The notes below the pieces were generated by a model. The model was not told the origin of the DNA and searched no databases. It saw only the letters and a list, made by a program, of their open reading frames with translations. From NCBI GenBank assembly GCA_021396245.1, contig WNYE01000018.1:62001-126000 (forward strand): a DNA stretch of 64,000 bases, written 5' to 3'. The DNA comes from Sporothrix humicola (lineage: Eukaryota > Ascomycota > Sordariomycetes > Ophiostomatales > Ophiostomataceae). The translations under genes and the position numbers were made by a program. The stretch's first letter is position 1, and each line of letters starts with the position of its first letter. This document shows positions 24,884 to 34,266 of this stretch, in pieces.

Positions 24884-26428
24884 ATGGCCTCGCTCCAGAT
24901 CCCCCACCGCGAGAAGCACTCGAACGGCGTCAGTGCCGCTACGACCAAAGCCGTTATTCTGGTGCGTTGATGATCGCGGCGAAAGGCTAGGGATGGATGG
25001 CCAGACGGGAGGCCAGATAGGGGCACTCTGTGCACATGATAAAGGTCACGATGCTAACAGCTGCACAGGTCGGTGGTTCGTCGCGCGGTACCCGTTTTCG
25101 GCCGCTTTCTCTTGATGTTCCCAAGGTAGGTTATTGTGCTTGACTTTTGTTGTCGTTGTTGATAATTTGATGTTAATTACCCGAGCTCTCTCGTCCCAAC
25201 ATCAGACTAACCCTGTTTTTGACAGCCCCTCTTCGATGTCGCCGGCCACCCCATCATCTGGCACTGCCTGACGGCCATCAACAAGGTGCCCTCGATCCAG
25301 GAGGTCTACCTGATCGGCTACTACGACGAGTCCGTGTTCCGCGACTTCATCAAGGACGCTTCGGTCGAGTTCCCCAACCTGTCGATCAAGTACCTGCGCG
25401 AGTACCAGGCACTGGGCACCGCCGGCGGTCTGTACCACTTCCGCGACGCCATCCTCAAGGGCCGCCCCGAGCGCCTGTTTGTGCTCAACTCGGATGTCTG
25501 CTGCTCGTTCCCGCTGGGCGAGATGCTCAAGATGTTCACGGAGAAGGACGCCGAGGCCATCATTCTGGGCACGCGCGTGTCTGAGGAGGCTGCCAGCAAC
25601 TTTGGCTGCATCGTGTCGGACAGCCACACGCGCCGCGTGCTGCACTACGTCGAGAAGCCCGAGAGCCACATCTCCAACCTGATCAACTGCGGCGTGTACC
25701 TGTTCAGCACCGAGGCCATCTTCCCGTCGATCCGCACTGCCATTAAGCGTCGCACGGACCGGCCGTCGCGCCTGGTGTCGTACCCGTCGTCCGACAACCT
25801 GGCCAGCAGCTTTATTGAGTACGGCAACGATGACGAGGAGCACAACGAGGTTATCCGCCTCGAGCAGGACATTTTGTCGGACATGGCCGACAGCAAGGAG
25901 TTCTTTGTGTACGAGACGCGCGACTTTTGGCGCCAGATCAAGACGGCCGGCTCGGCCGTGCCCGCCAACGCGCTGTACCTGCAGCAGGCGTGGCAGACCA
26001 AGTCGCCCGAGCTCGCCAAGCCCGGCCCCAACATCATCCAGCCCGTCTTCATCCACCCCTCGGCCCACGTCGACCCGACGGCCAAGCTGGGCCCCAACGT
26101 GTCGATCGGCCCGCGCGTCACCGTCGGCCCCGGCGCGCGTATCAAGGAGTCGATTGTGCTCGAGGACTCGGAGATCAAGCACGACGCCTGCGTGCTGTAC
26201 TCGATTATTGGCTGGAACAGCCGGGTGGGCGCGTGGTCGCGTGTCGAGGGCTCGCCGACGCCCGTCACCAACCACAGCACGACGATTGTGAAGAACGGCG
26301 TCAAGGTGCAGTCGGTGACGATCCTGGGCAAGGAGTGCGGCGTCGGCGACGAAATCCGGGTGCAGAACTGCGTGTGCCTGCCGTTCAAGGAGCTGAAGCG
26401 GGACGTTGCCAACGAGGTGATTATGTAG
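24884..26428 (+). CDS. GMPPA: Mannose-1-phosphate guanylyltransferase alpha subunit (GDP-mannose pyrophosphorylase A)
   Basis: Three exons, 24884-24961, 25069-25125 and 25226-26428 (introns of 107 and 100 nt), give 445 aa. The nucleotidyltransferase signature GGSSRGTRFRPLS followed by PKPL spans the first two splice junctions, so the short middle exon carries part of the nucleotide-binding loop. The sugar-binding core follows (LGTAGGLYHFRD, LNSDV, EKPESHISNLINCGVY). The C-terminal part has left-handed beta-helix hexapeptides (GPNVSIGPRVTVGPGARI). GDP-mannose feeds protein glycosylation and cell-wall mannan. The length (catalytic beta subunits are about 360 aa) and the insertion before the beta-helix argue for the alpha, regulatory-type subunit. 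Codon use is strongly biased to GC third positions. Confidence 0.88.
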
Positions 26429-27439
26429 AGTGCCACGTTGCGTGCACTTTGACATGCTATGTTGTTTGCCGTCTTTGATACACCCTGTCCTTGTTTGTGG
26501 CGAATAAAAGAAAAGAAAATACCGGGCGAGGATATACCGAGGTATCGACCCGCTATGGGATCGACCGACAGTGGAGGTGTGCGTTATTTGTTGTTTTGAC
26601 TTGATAGCCTTTACTGCTTTGACGTTTGTGATTTCAGATCTTGATCTCGTTTACCTTCACCTATACGTTCTGATCTTGATTATTGATCTTTACTTCGGAT
26701 CCTGATCCTGATCTCTCCTAGCCTTTTCTTCTTTTCCCCTGGCCTTGATTTAAGATTTGATTTGTCTTGCAGTCTGTAACGGAAAAAAAAATAATACACC
26801 CGATAGAGATAACCGAGATGCGACATATGTGCACAGGTGTAAAAAGATGTAAAAATGAACAGTGATTTGAAGTTGGCCACTTGAGCGCTCCCTGCCTTTC
26901 TGGGAACAAGATGCGTCCTTCCGCCATGTATGGGCGGCTTAGTAGCCTGTAACGGCCTAGCGACGGGCCTGTAGGACAATGGCGACGGCCGTTATTGTGG
27001 GTGCGCAGGCCCGCTCGAGCTCTTGTCCTCCGGCGGGAGAGGGGTAGCTCTTAGTGGATCGAGGACCCCGCTGAATAATCCAAACAAAGCTCTAAGAGCG
27101 TCTATGACGAACCGGATGGCGTTTTTCAAGACATGGCAAAGAAACACCACAGCTCGTTCGCCTCTCCACATTCAGCTCCATGACCGAATGCCGACGATAG
27201 CGCCATCGCCTATTGTATCCCAGTCTGCCGGCCACAGCTGCCATGGAGGTATTTAAGTACGCGGGGCGGGGGCTGTCCTGATGCGATCATGTTTCTAGTT
27301 GACTTGTTCTTGTTGTTTCGAGTATTTTTGAGGCCATTTACATCTCGAAAACATCACCATCGACATTCCGTCAGCACAGTATTGCATTGGCACTAACTAA
27401 CTACTCAAATTCGACCAATACCCACTCCCTGTCGCCAAC
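26429..27439 (+). promoter_or_regulatory. Spacer and promoter of the MDR reductase
   Basis: The first part is the 3' region of the GMPPA-type gene and contains many GATCTTGAT/GATCCTGAT words at 26630-26715. The second part is the promoter of the reductase: a TATTTAAG element at 27250-27257, about 190 nt before the ATG, and CGG triplets near 27032. The same TATTTAAG octamer precedes the oxygenase gene. This is taken as the left edge of the aromatic cluster. Confidence 0.5.
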
Positions 27440-28501
27440 ATGGTCTCGAACAAGACTCTCATCTTCAAAAAGGTGCCTGAAGGCGCACCCGTCGCCGGCC
27501 AGGATCTTGTTGTCGAAGACCGGCCGTTCGATCTCGACGCAGCCCCTCCGGCTGGCGGCCTTGTCGTCGAGGTTTTGTACGTTTCGTACGACCCGTACCT
27601 GCGCGGCAAGCTGCGCGACCCCAAGGTCAAGTCGTACTCGCCGCCGTTCACGCTCGACGCCCCTCTTGTCAACGACGCACTGGCCCGTGTGGTCAAGACG
27701 GACAACCCCAAGTTCCCTGTCGGCACGCTGGTCCAGTCCTACCTGCCCTTTGCCGAGTACGCCGCCATCCCGGGCAACGTGCCCGACGTGCGCGGCCTGC
27801 CGGGCGTCCGCGCTGTCCAGAACCCGCACAATCTGGAGCTGGGCAACTTTTTGGGCCCGCTGGGCATGCCCGGCCTGACGGCGTATGCCGGCCTGTACGA
27901 GATCACCAAGCCGCAAAAGGGCGAGACGCTGTTTGTGAGCTCGGCGGCGGGCGCGGTGGGTCAGATGGTGGGCCAGATTGCCAAGCGGCTGGGCCTCACA
28001 GTGATTGGGTCGGTGGGCTCGGACGAGAAGCTCGACTTCATCACCAAGGAGCTCGGCTACGACGCCGGCTTCAACTACAAGAAAGAAAGCCCGATCGACG
28101 CCGTCAAGCGCCTGGCGCCCGACGGCATTGACATTTACTTTGAGAACGTGGGCGGCGACCACATGGAGGCGGCGATGCAAAACGTCAACGTGCACGGGCG
28201 CATGGCGGTCTGCGGCACCATTGGCGACTACAACAAGCCCGAGGGCCAAAAGAGCGGCATCAAGGACATGTTCCGGTTTGTGCAGAAGCGGATCCTGGTG
28301 CAGGGCTTCCTTGTGGGTGACGCCAACTTTGGTCCCAAGTACACGGCCGAGCACCAGAAGAACGTGCAGCAGTGGCTGAGCGAGGGCAGCTTCAAGAGCA
28401 AGCTGAGCATCACAGAGGGCATTGACAATGCGGCGGAGGGCTTCGTGGGGATGCTGGCGGGCAAGAACTTTGGCAAGGCGGTGCTGAAGATCAAGGACTA
28501 A
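27440..28501 (+). CDS. MDR-family NADPH-dependent reductase (prostaglandin/alkenal reductase type)
   Basis: A single-exon 353-aa protein with the two-part layout of zinc-independent medium-chain reductases: an N-terminal GroES-like domain (YVSYDPYLRGKLRD near residue 50) and a Rossmann domain with the nucleotide loop AAGAVGQMVGQ at 169-179. GIDIYFENVGG and a FLVGD tail motif follow, both usual for leukotriene B4 dehydrogenase/2-alkenal reductases. No zinc ligands of alcohol dehydrogenases are visible. The family reduces activated C=C bonds using NADPH. As first gene of the aromatic cluster, and in tandem with the oxygenase, it may reduce an unsaturated phenolic side chain or detoxify reactive enals. 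The substrate is not readable from sequence. Confidence 0.85.
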   Translation: MVSNKTLIFKKVPEGAPVAGQDLVVEDRPFDLDAAPPAGGLVVEVLYVSYDPYLRGKLRDPKVKSYSPPFTLDAPLVNDALARVVKTDNPKFPVGTLVQSYLPFAEYAAIPGNVPDVRGLPGVRAVQNPHNLELGNFLGPLGMPGLTAYAGLYEITKPQKGETLFVSSAAGAVGQMVGQIAKRLGLTVIGSVGSDEKLDFITKELGYDAGFNYKKESPIDAVKRLAPDGIDIYFENVGGDHMEAAMQNVNVHGRMAVCGTIGDYNKPEGQKSGIKDMFRFVQKRILVQGFLVGDANFGPKYTAEHQKNVQQWLSEGSFKSKLSITEGIDNAAEGFVGMLAGKNFGKAVLKIKD

Positions 28502-29084
28502 CAGAGTTCGACCGAAGAGAGGAGGAGGAGGGTAGGAGCATCATTTCGATAAAGAGAATTGGAAGCAAGGAAAAGTGGAAAGACTCACCATGGGCATTCG
28601 GAAGGAAAGCAGAGTCAAAGGCACCATTGCATGCAGTGAGGTCGGACGTCGGACATCACATATCGGCGGTCGGCATTCCCATTGGAGGTAAACGATTAAG
28701 GCAAAGAAATAAACATACGCATTTATGAAATATGCCCATTGGAAGTAAAATACTCCGTTGTAAGTTGTCACCTGATTTTGTGTGCAGAATTAGACCACTC
28801 TGATCGAACCGTCAAGTTTACCCCAGATTTTGTGTTAGTCGGGTTGATTGCCCCGAATCCCCGCAACCGTCAGAGTGTCAGCACTATGCGCTGTAAGTTG
28901 TAATTGTTGTGTCCAGATTGGTGTGTTTCGTGTAAGTGGCTGGATGGTTTGATAGTATGACTTCTATTTAAGGAAATAGGCTGCTTTGTCTACTATCACT
29001 AAAAGCACCAAACATCAACACATACAGCATTGGTGACAAGATACTGCATTTTCATAGCCACCACACACCATCACCACCACCACC
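28502..29084 (+). promoter_or_regulatory. Oxygenase promoter with paired repeats and CGG cluster
   Basis: Five CGG triplets lie within 31 nt (28643, 28650, 28664, 28667, 28671), the half-site recognised by many Zn2Cys6 regulators. CCCATTGGAGGTAAA at 28678-28692 recurs with one change at 28735-28749. TGTAAGTTGT recurs at 28759 and 28892, and GATTTTGTGT at 28774 and 28826. A TATTTAAG box is at 28965-28972, 120 nt before the ATG. The element roles are inferred. Confidence 0.45.
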
Positions 29085-30842
29085 ATGGCCCACGCATATT
29101 CTCTCTTTCCAGAGGTGCAGCCGGCCTACGTCGACGGCCGCAAGGCCGGCGAGCAAGTCAAGTACCCCGGCACGCCGTATTTCCAGGGCGGGCTCAAGCC
29201 GACGCGGATCGAGGGCGACGTGTTCCAGCTGGAAACGACGGGCGTCATTCCGCACGACATCAACGGCACGTTTTACAGAATCCAGCCCGACCCGCGGTTC
29301 CCGCCCATCTTTGAGGACGATGTGCATTTCAGCGGCGACGGCAGCGTCACGGCGTTTGCGTTTGCCGACGGGCACGTCGACCTCAAGCAGCGCTATGTCC
29401 AGACGGACCGGTACCACGCCGAGACCAAGTTTCGCAAGGCCATGTTTGGGCGGTACCGCAACCCGTACACGGACAGCGAGGCCGTGCGGGGCGTGATCCG
29501 GACGGTTTCGAACACCAACATTACGTTCTGGCGGGGCGTGATGCTGGCGTCCAAAGAGGACGGGCCGCCGTTTGCCATGGACCCGGTGACCCTCCAGACA
29601 ATTGGACGTTATGATTTCGAGGGCCAGGTGCAGGCGCCCTGTTTCACGGCCCACCCCAAGTTTGACCCGGACACGGGCGACATGGTGGCTTTCGCGTACG
29701 AGGCGGGCGGGGACGCGCATGATGCGTCGACGGCGATTGTCGTGTGGACATTTGACGCGGCGACGGGCGCCAAGAAGGACGAGTCGTGGTACGAGGCACC
29801 CTACTGCGGGATGATCCACGACGCAGCACTGACCAAAAACTGGCTGGTGCTGCCGCTGACGCCGCTCAAGGCGGACAAGGCGCGGCTCGAGGCCGGCGGC
29901 AACCACTGGGCGTGGGATCCCAACGAGGACCAGTACTACGGGCTGGCTCCTCGCAAGGGCGGAAAGCCCGAGGACATTGTGTGGCTGCGGTCGAACAACG
30001 CTTTCCACGGGCATGTTGCCGGTGCCTACGAGAACGAGGACGGCCATGTCGTTGTGGACTTGACCGTGGCCGATGGCAACGTCTTCTTTTGGTGGCCCTC
30101 GCCTGAAGACGAGGCCGAGGCCAAGGCAGCCGGCAAGCCTCCTCGGCGTCCGCAGCTGCAGTCCGACACGGTCCGCTGGGTCTTGGATCCCACGCAGCCG
30201 TCTGGATCCTACGTCCAGCCCGCCCGCCAATATGGCACCAACGGCGAGTTCTCGCGGATTGACGACCGTTTTGTCTCCAAAAAGTACCGCCACTTTTGGC
30301 AGCTGCAGATCGACCCCAAACGGCCCTACGATTTTGCCAAGTGCGGACCGCCGGCGGGCGGACTCTTCAACGTTGTTGGGCACTACGATTGGGACTCTCT
30401 GGATGGCGGCGATGTGGTACGTGACGAGTGGTTTGCCGGCCCGACGTGCACGTTCCAGGAACCCGTGTTTGTCCCGCGGCCTGGATCTACGGCAGAGGGA
30501 GACGGCTACTTGATGCTACTGCTCAACCACCTGGACGTCTTGCGCAACGACATTCTCATTTTCGACGCACTCAAGATTTCTCAAGGACCACTGGCTGCTG
30601 TCCACCTCCCCGTCCAGATGCGTCTGGGCCTGCATGGCAACTTTGTCGAGCAGGACGAGCTGGAGCGGTGGGCGAAGCGGCGGGCGCCGGACGGCGACTT
30701 GGGGCCGGTCAAGGCTGCGACAGCGCCGCTGGCATGGCAGGTGGCTCTCAAGGAAAAGGACGAGGCGGAAGCAGCAGCCAATGGGGTGAATGGAACGAAT
30801 GGTGCCTCATCAAACGGAACAAATGGCACGAATGGGGCATAA
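29085..30842 (+). CDS. Carotenoid-cleavage-type oxygenase (stilbene/lignostilbene dioxygenase class)
   Basis: A single-exon 585-aa protein of the RPE65/carotenoid oxygenase family, a seven-bladed propeller with Fe(II) held by four histidines. Likely ligands are His190 (TAHPKFD), His245 (MIHDAA), His308 (AFHGH) and His517 (GLHGNF); their spacing fits stilbene-cleaving members. GRYRNPYTD and LASKEDGPPFAMDP are conserved in lignostilbene dioxygenases and fungal resveratrol oxygenases. Tyr104 and Lys157 sit where, as I recall, those enzymes bind the 4'-hydroxyl of the stilbene. The family splits a C=C bond with O2 to give two aldehydes. The aldehyde dehydrogenase and decarboxylase nearby fit phenolic stilbene rather than carotenoid use. 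No signal peptide is seen, so it is probably cytosolic. The C-terminal tail is a short Asn-Gly-Thr repeat outside the fold. Confidence 0.88.
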   Translation: MAHAYSLFPEVQPAYVDGRKAGEQVKYPGTPYFQGGLKPTRIEGDVFQLETTGVIPHDINGTFYRIQPDPRFPPIFEDDVHFSGDGSVTAFAFADGHVDLKQRYVQTDRYHAETKFRKAMFGRYRNPYTDSEAVRGVIRTVSNTNITFWRGVMLASKEDGPPFAMDPVTLQTIGRYDFEGQVQAPCFTAHPKFDPDTGDMVAFAYEAGGDAHDASTAIVVWTFDAATGAKKDESWYEAPYCGMIHDAALTKNWLVLPLTPLKADKARLEAGGNHWAWDPNEDQYYGLAPRKGGKPEDIVWLRSNNAFHGHVAGAYENEDGHVVVDLTVADGNVFFWWPSPEDEAEAKAAGKPPRRPQLQSDTVRWVLDPTQPSGSYVQPARQYGTNGEFSRIDDRFVSKKYRHFWQLQIDPKRPYDFAKCGPPAGGLFNVVGHYDWDSLDGGDVVRDEWFAGPTCTFQEPVFVPRPGSTAEGDGYLMLLLNHLDVLRNDILIFDALKISQGPLAAVHLPVQMRLGLHGNFVEQDELERWAKRRAPDGDLGPVKAATAPLAWQVALKEKDEAEAAANGVNGTNGASSNGTNGTNGA

Positions 30843-31967
30843 GAGAGATGGAGCTAGCAGATTTACAGTTGCATCCGTAGGTTAGTGGACGTGTGTTTGT
30901 GTATCATGATTGTTGGAGAGATGTAGCTAGAATGGAGATTGTTGGACTCGGGGTCGGTAGTGTCCGTCCTCCGTTCTTGGAAGAGATGTGTTGTGTCTGT
31001 TTGCACGTGTTCTTGTATTTCTCACGATTTTCTCATGTATTTTCTAGCAAATTGACATTTTTTGTTTGATTTTATTTAATTCAAAATGCAGTACTTCCGT
31101 GCAAACTCTTGACCAAAGTGACTTCCATCATCTGCCATGATCCTAGATGTAGTCTCTTGTTAATCCAATGCCGGAACACGGCAGGACGTTGTCGTCGGCT
31201 GGTCGTCTTTTTGCAGCAAAACAACGGCCGACGTTGCGACGCTCCTGACCAGACGCTCCTTCCCCGCAAAATGGCGGATGTAAGTGGGAGTGGCGTGCGG
31301 GGAGGTCCCTTTTCTGGGCCCTTTTTGGGCCCTTCAGGGGATCGATCCGCTAAGCGCTAGTGCACAACAGTGCATACATCTGACTGCAGACGGCAGGATC
31401 GCGTGGTGTAAGCGACGGGCTGTGTTTCCCAAAAGGGGAAATTGACAGAAGCAAGGTCGAGACAAGCTCATCGGGAGCATCAGGCCGACCACTGTTCTTC
31501 TTTGGCATATTGATTTCGTCGACTCCTGTGACATTGATTTGCCCCTTTGAGGTTAGATGCGTTTAGAGTAGACAGCGAGCAGAGCATTCCTCCATGCAGC
31601 AGTGATAGCTCCTCAGTCTGGCAGGACTCTCCGCATTCACCCCGCAGACAACCCTCAGGTTAAAGCAAAAATAAAACATCAAAGACCGTAGAGATCCTAG
31701 CGGACAGCCTTGATACCCGCTTGGCAGCCGGGAACTGTTTATTCGTAGTACACCCGGGGTCAGGGTCACGCCTGGATCTATGCGTGGACGTGAGGGGCAC
31801 ATCTTGTCTGAAATGGGATTTGATATTTCAGTATGCCAGCGATGTCGTTGACACAGCAGGATAAATACATACTCTGAGATTGCATTGTCTGCTTCACTCT
31901 TCCAACTCAGACACATCATAAACACCAGACATCTTACCCATAACACAAGAACACACAAGAACACACA
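30843..31967 (+). promoter_or_regulatory. Promoter of the SnoaL-like gene
   Basis: A 1.1-kb spacer. CGG at 30955-30957 and CCG at 30964-30966 form a CGG-N6-CCG inverted pair, flanked by a further CGG at 30949 and CCG at 30971, a possible Zn2Cys6 target. A TATA-like ATAAATA is at 31861-31867, 107 nt before the ATG. The leader is CA-rich with a short tandem (AACACACAAG) just before the start. No gene is seen. Confidence 0.4.
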
Positions 31968-32799
31968 ATGGCCGACGAAATCGCACAGCTCAAGCAGACG
32001 GTGGAGGCTCTGCAGACGCAAGTCACCAAGCTGGATGGTAAGTCCCCCGACTCTCTACTTTGAATACAGCCTTCTAACATCCCCAGACCAAGAGCAGATC
32101 CGCAAGCTGCAGTACACGTACGGCTACTACCTGGACAAGTGCCTGTACAAGGAGGTCGCCGAGCTGTTTGCCGACAACGAAGACGCCTATGTGCAGTTCC
32201 TGGGCGGCCGCTACCTGCGCAAGGAGGGCGTCAAGCGTCTGTATCTGCAGAGATTTGGCGGCTTCTTTGTCGGCGGCCGCAACGGCCCCGTCCACGGCTT
32301 CCTGCTGGACCACCCGCAGATGCAGGGCATCATCGACGTCGACTACTCGACCAAGGACGGCCAGCCCCGTGCCGCTGCCCGCTTCCGCTCGCTGATGCAG
32401 GCCGGCGTCCACATTTCGCAGGCCGACCGCCACCCGCGCGGCTTCACGCAGTGGTTCGAGGGCGGCATCTATGAGAACGAGTACATCAAGGAGAACGGCG
32501 TGTGGAAGATTCTGCACCTGCGCTACTTCCCCTTCTGGCACGGCGACGTCGAGCACGGCTGGGGCTACAAGGTGTCGGGCTTCGTGCCCTTCCCCACCAA
32601 GTCGTTCCCCGAGGACCCCATGGGCCCCGACGAGATCGTCGCCGCCGACCAGCGCATGCTGTGGCCCGACTGCCGCGTGGTGCCCTTCCACTACAACCAC
32701 CCCATCACGGGCGAGGCCGTCGACCCGGTCGACATGCAGGCTCCGCTGTACGGCGGCGACGCCAAGGAGGCCCTGCCTGCTCTGAAGTTGGTGGGCTAA
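31968..32799 (+). CDS. SnoaL/NTF2-like protein, candidate lyase or dehydratase
   Basis: Exons 31968-32037 and 32087-32799 (49-nt intron) give 260 aa. The first ~25 residues form a short coiled coil (QLKQTVEALQTQVTKLD). A SnoaL-like domain follows, starting QIRKLQYTYGYYLDK and running through an ELFADNEDAYVQFLGG strand to IYENEYIKENGVWKILHLRYFPFW, the hallmark end of the cone-shaped NTF2 fold. Members are cofactor-free isomerases, dehydratases or lyases. Bacterial LdpA/LsdE, which deformylate lignin diarylpropanes to lignostilbene, have this fold and work just before lignostilbene dioxygenase. The next gene upstream here is an oxygenase of that class, so an analogous role is a reasonable hypothesis. 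Codon bias is extreme (nearly all C or G endings), suggesting high expression. Fold confident; activity unproven. Confidence 0.82.
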
Positions 32800-33216
32800 T
32801 CGGTGTATGGGGGACAGCATATGCTGGTGATGCTAGGACGATGTAAATAGTTGCTAAATTTAGCATTGAATATGATTTTCAAAGTGCCGTTAATTTGTGA
32901 ACCTATTATGATATTGGCTGCTGTATCAAACTGATTATGAGACCACGGCATATGCAATAGAAAGGCTGGGTAATATCAAGTAAATACTCAGTCGAGGGTA
33001 TGATATTTAACGGATGATAATTCAATGGACAGTGAATAACATCGTGTGTCGAACAAAATTATAAGTTCGTTGTTCCAGCACTTGCCATTGAGTAACAACA
33101 AACATCAGAGGATGATCTTAATGTAGTTTTGACATGATCAATTTAAATTTAAATTTCAGTAGCATTTTTATTTGATTTATCTGAGCACCCCGTAAATCAC
33201 ACCTGCCAACGTACGC
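32800..33216. other. Tail-to-tail spacer, AT-rich
   Basis: A short AT-rich region between the converging SnoaL-like and decarboxylase genes. It contains an ATTTAAATTTAAATTT palindromic stretch near 33143-33158, likely part of overlapping transcript ends. Confidence 0.6.
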
Positions 33217-34266
33217 TCACAGCTCCAAGGGCAGCTTGAACAGTTTGATGGCATTGCTGCGGGCAATGGTCTCCTTGTCCTTGTCCGGCAGATCGACACT
33301 CTTCCACCAGTCCTGGGCGACCTTGATGGAGTCGTAGGGGTAGTCGATCGAGTACAGACAGCGGTCGACGCCGATCTCGTTGACGCAAAACTTGAGCCCT
33401 TGCGTCGAGAAGTTGCCGGACGTCGTGATGGACACATTGTGCGTAAAGTAGTACTTGTAGTCCTCCTTGGAGGGCCGGTTCAGCTTCTTGACGGGCTTGT
33501 TGTACCAGTGGTCGGCCCGGACGAGATTAAAGGGGATGCCCTCGCCCAAATGGCCGGCCACGATCTGGACGCGCGGGAAGCGGTCAAAGACGCCGCTCGA
33601 GCAGAGGGCATAGATGTGGAAGCTGAGGTCGAGGTGGAACTGCACGCCGGCGCCCAGCAGCTGCGTTCGCGAGGCGTACTTGCCCGTCGACGCCGCCAGG
33701 TCACGGCCGGTGGCATAGCGGGGATGCATGTAGACGGGGACGTCCAGCTCTTGGACGGCGGCCCAGAACACGTCATAGTCCGGCTCGTCAAAGTAGCGGC
33801 GGCCATCCAGCTCGCCCTCGGCAGGAACACTCTGAAAGTCGTTGAGGATCGCCCCATAGGCGCCCAGCTCCTTGACGGCCCGCTTGAGCTCGGCAGCCGC
33901 CTCGGCCGCGTCGTGCATCGACAGACTCGCCAGCGCGCCAAAGCGCGTCGGTGCCTTCTTGGCCTCGGCCGTCAGCCAGTTGTTGGCCTCGACGGCGAGC
34001 TTCTGGGCTTTCACGGGATCAGCAACGCCCTGCGGACCGGGCGATGTCAAAGAAAGTAGCATATACTCGACGCCCTCGGCATCCATCTGCGCCAGACGCG
34101 TCTCGTGGATATCCAGGAGAGCGGCCGTCAGCGGATGGTTGACGCTCGAGACGTCTGTGCCCGTCCCGCGGCCGTACGCCGGAGCATAGAGGGCGGCGTC
34201 TTTGGCGTTGCGGGCGGTGCCCGTCGGGTCGAGCACGGCCTCCTCGATAGCAATCGTGCCGCGCAT
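33217..34266 (-). CDS. Amidohydrolase-family aromatic acid decarboxylase
   Basis: A single-exon 349-aa TIM-barrel protein of the ACMSD-type amidohydrolase family, which includes 2,3-dihydroxybenzoate, gamma-resorcylate, salicylate and 5-carboxyvanillate decarboxylases. Expected metal and catalytic residues are present: Glu8 (IAIEEA), His181 (VYMHP), His239 (AGHLGE) and Asp308 (YSIDYPYD). SPGPQG, ALASLSMHD and TTSGNFST are typical of the fungal 2,3-dihydroxybenzoate and salicylate decarboxylase branch. These enzymes remove or add CO2 on phenolic acids without organic cofactor. Beside the aldehyde dehydrogenase, the natural substrate would be a benzoate formed from a cleavage aldehyde. The substrate-specific pocket cannot be read from sequence. 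2-amino-3-carboxymuconate-6-semialdehyde decarboxylase is the general family label. Confidence 0.85.
   Translation of the reverse strand: MRGTIAIEEAVLDPTGTARNAKDAALYAPAYGRGTGTDVSSVNHPLTAALLDIHETRLAQMDAEGVEYMLLSLTSPGPQGVADPVKAQKLAVEANNWLTAEAKKAPTRFGALASLSMHDAAEAAAELKRAVKELGAYGAILNDFQSVPAEGELDGRRYFDEPDYDVFWAAVQELDVPVYMHPRYATGRDLAASTGKYASRTQLLGAGVQFHLDLSFHIYALCSSGVFDRFPRVQIVAGHLGEGIPFNLVRADHWYNKPVKKLNRPSKEDYKYYFTHNVSITTSGNFSTQGLKFCVNEIGVDRCLYSIDYPYDSIKVAQDWWKSVDLPDKDKETIARSNAIKLFKLPLEL

Noticed and set aside
25202..26455. Long minus-strand open frame opposite the GDP-mannose pyrophosphorylase gene
   Set aside because: It is the mirror of a strongly GC3-biased coding exon, lacks any domain and begins without a supported ATG. 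The sense protein is a clear family match.
29052..30383. 443-codon minus-strand frame opposite the oxygenase
   Set aside because: Same antisense effect of codon bias; Arg/Val/Leu-rich product with no motif.
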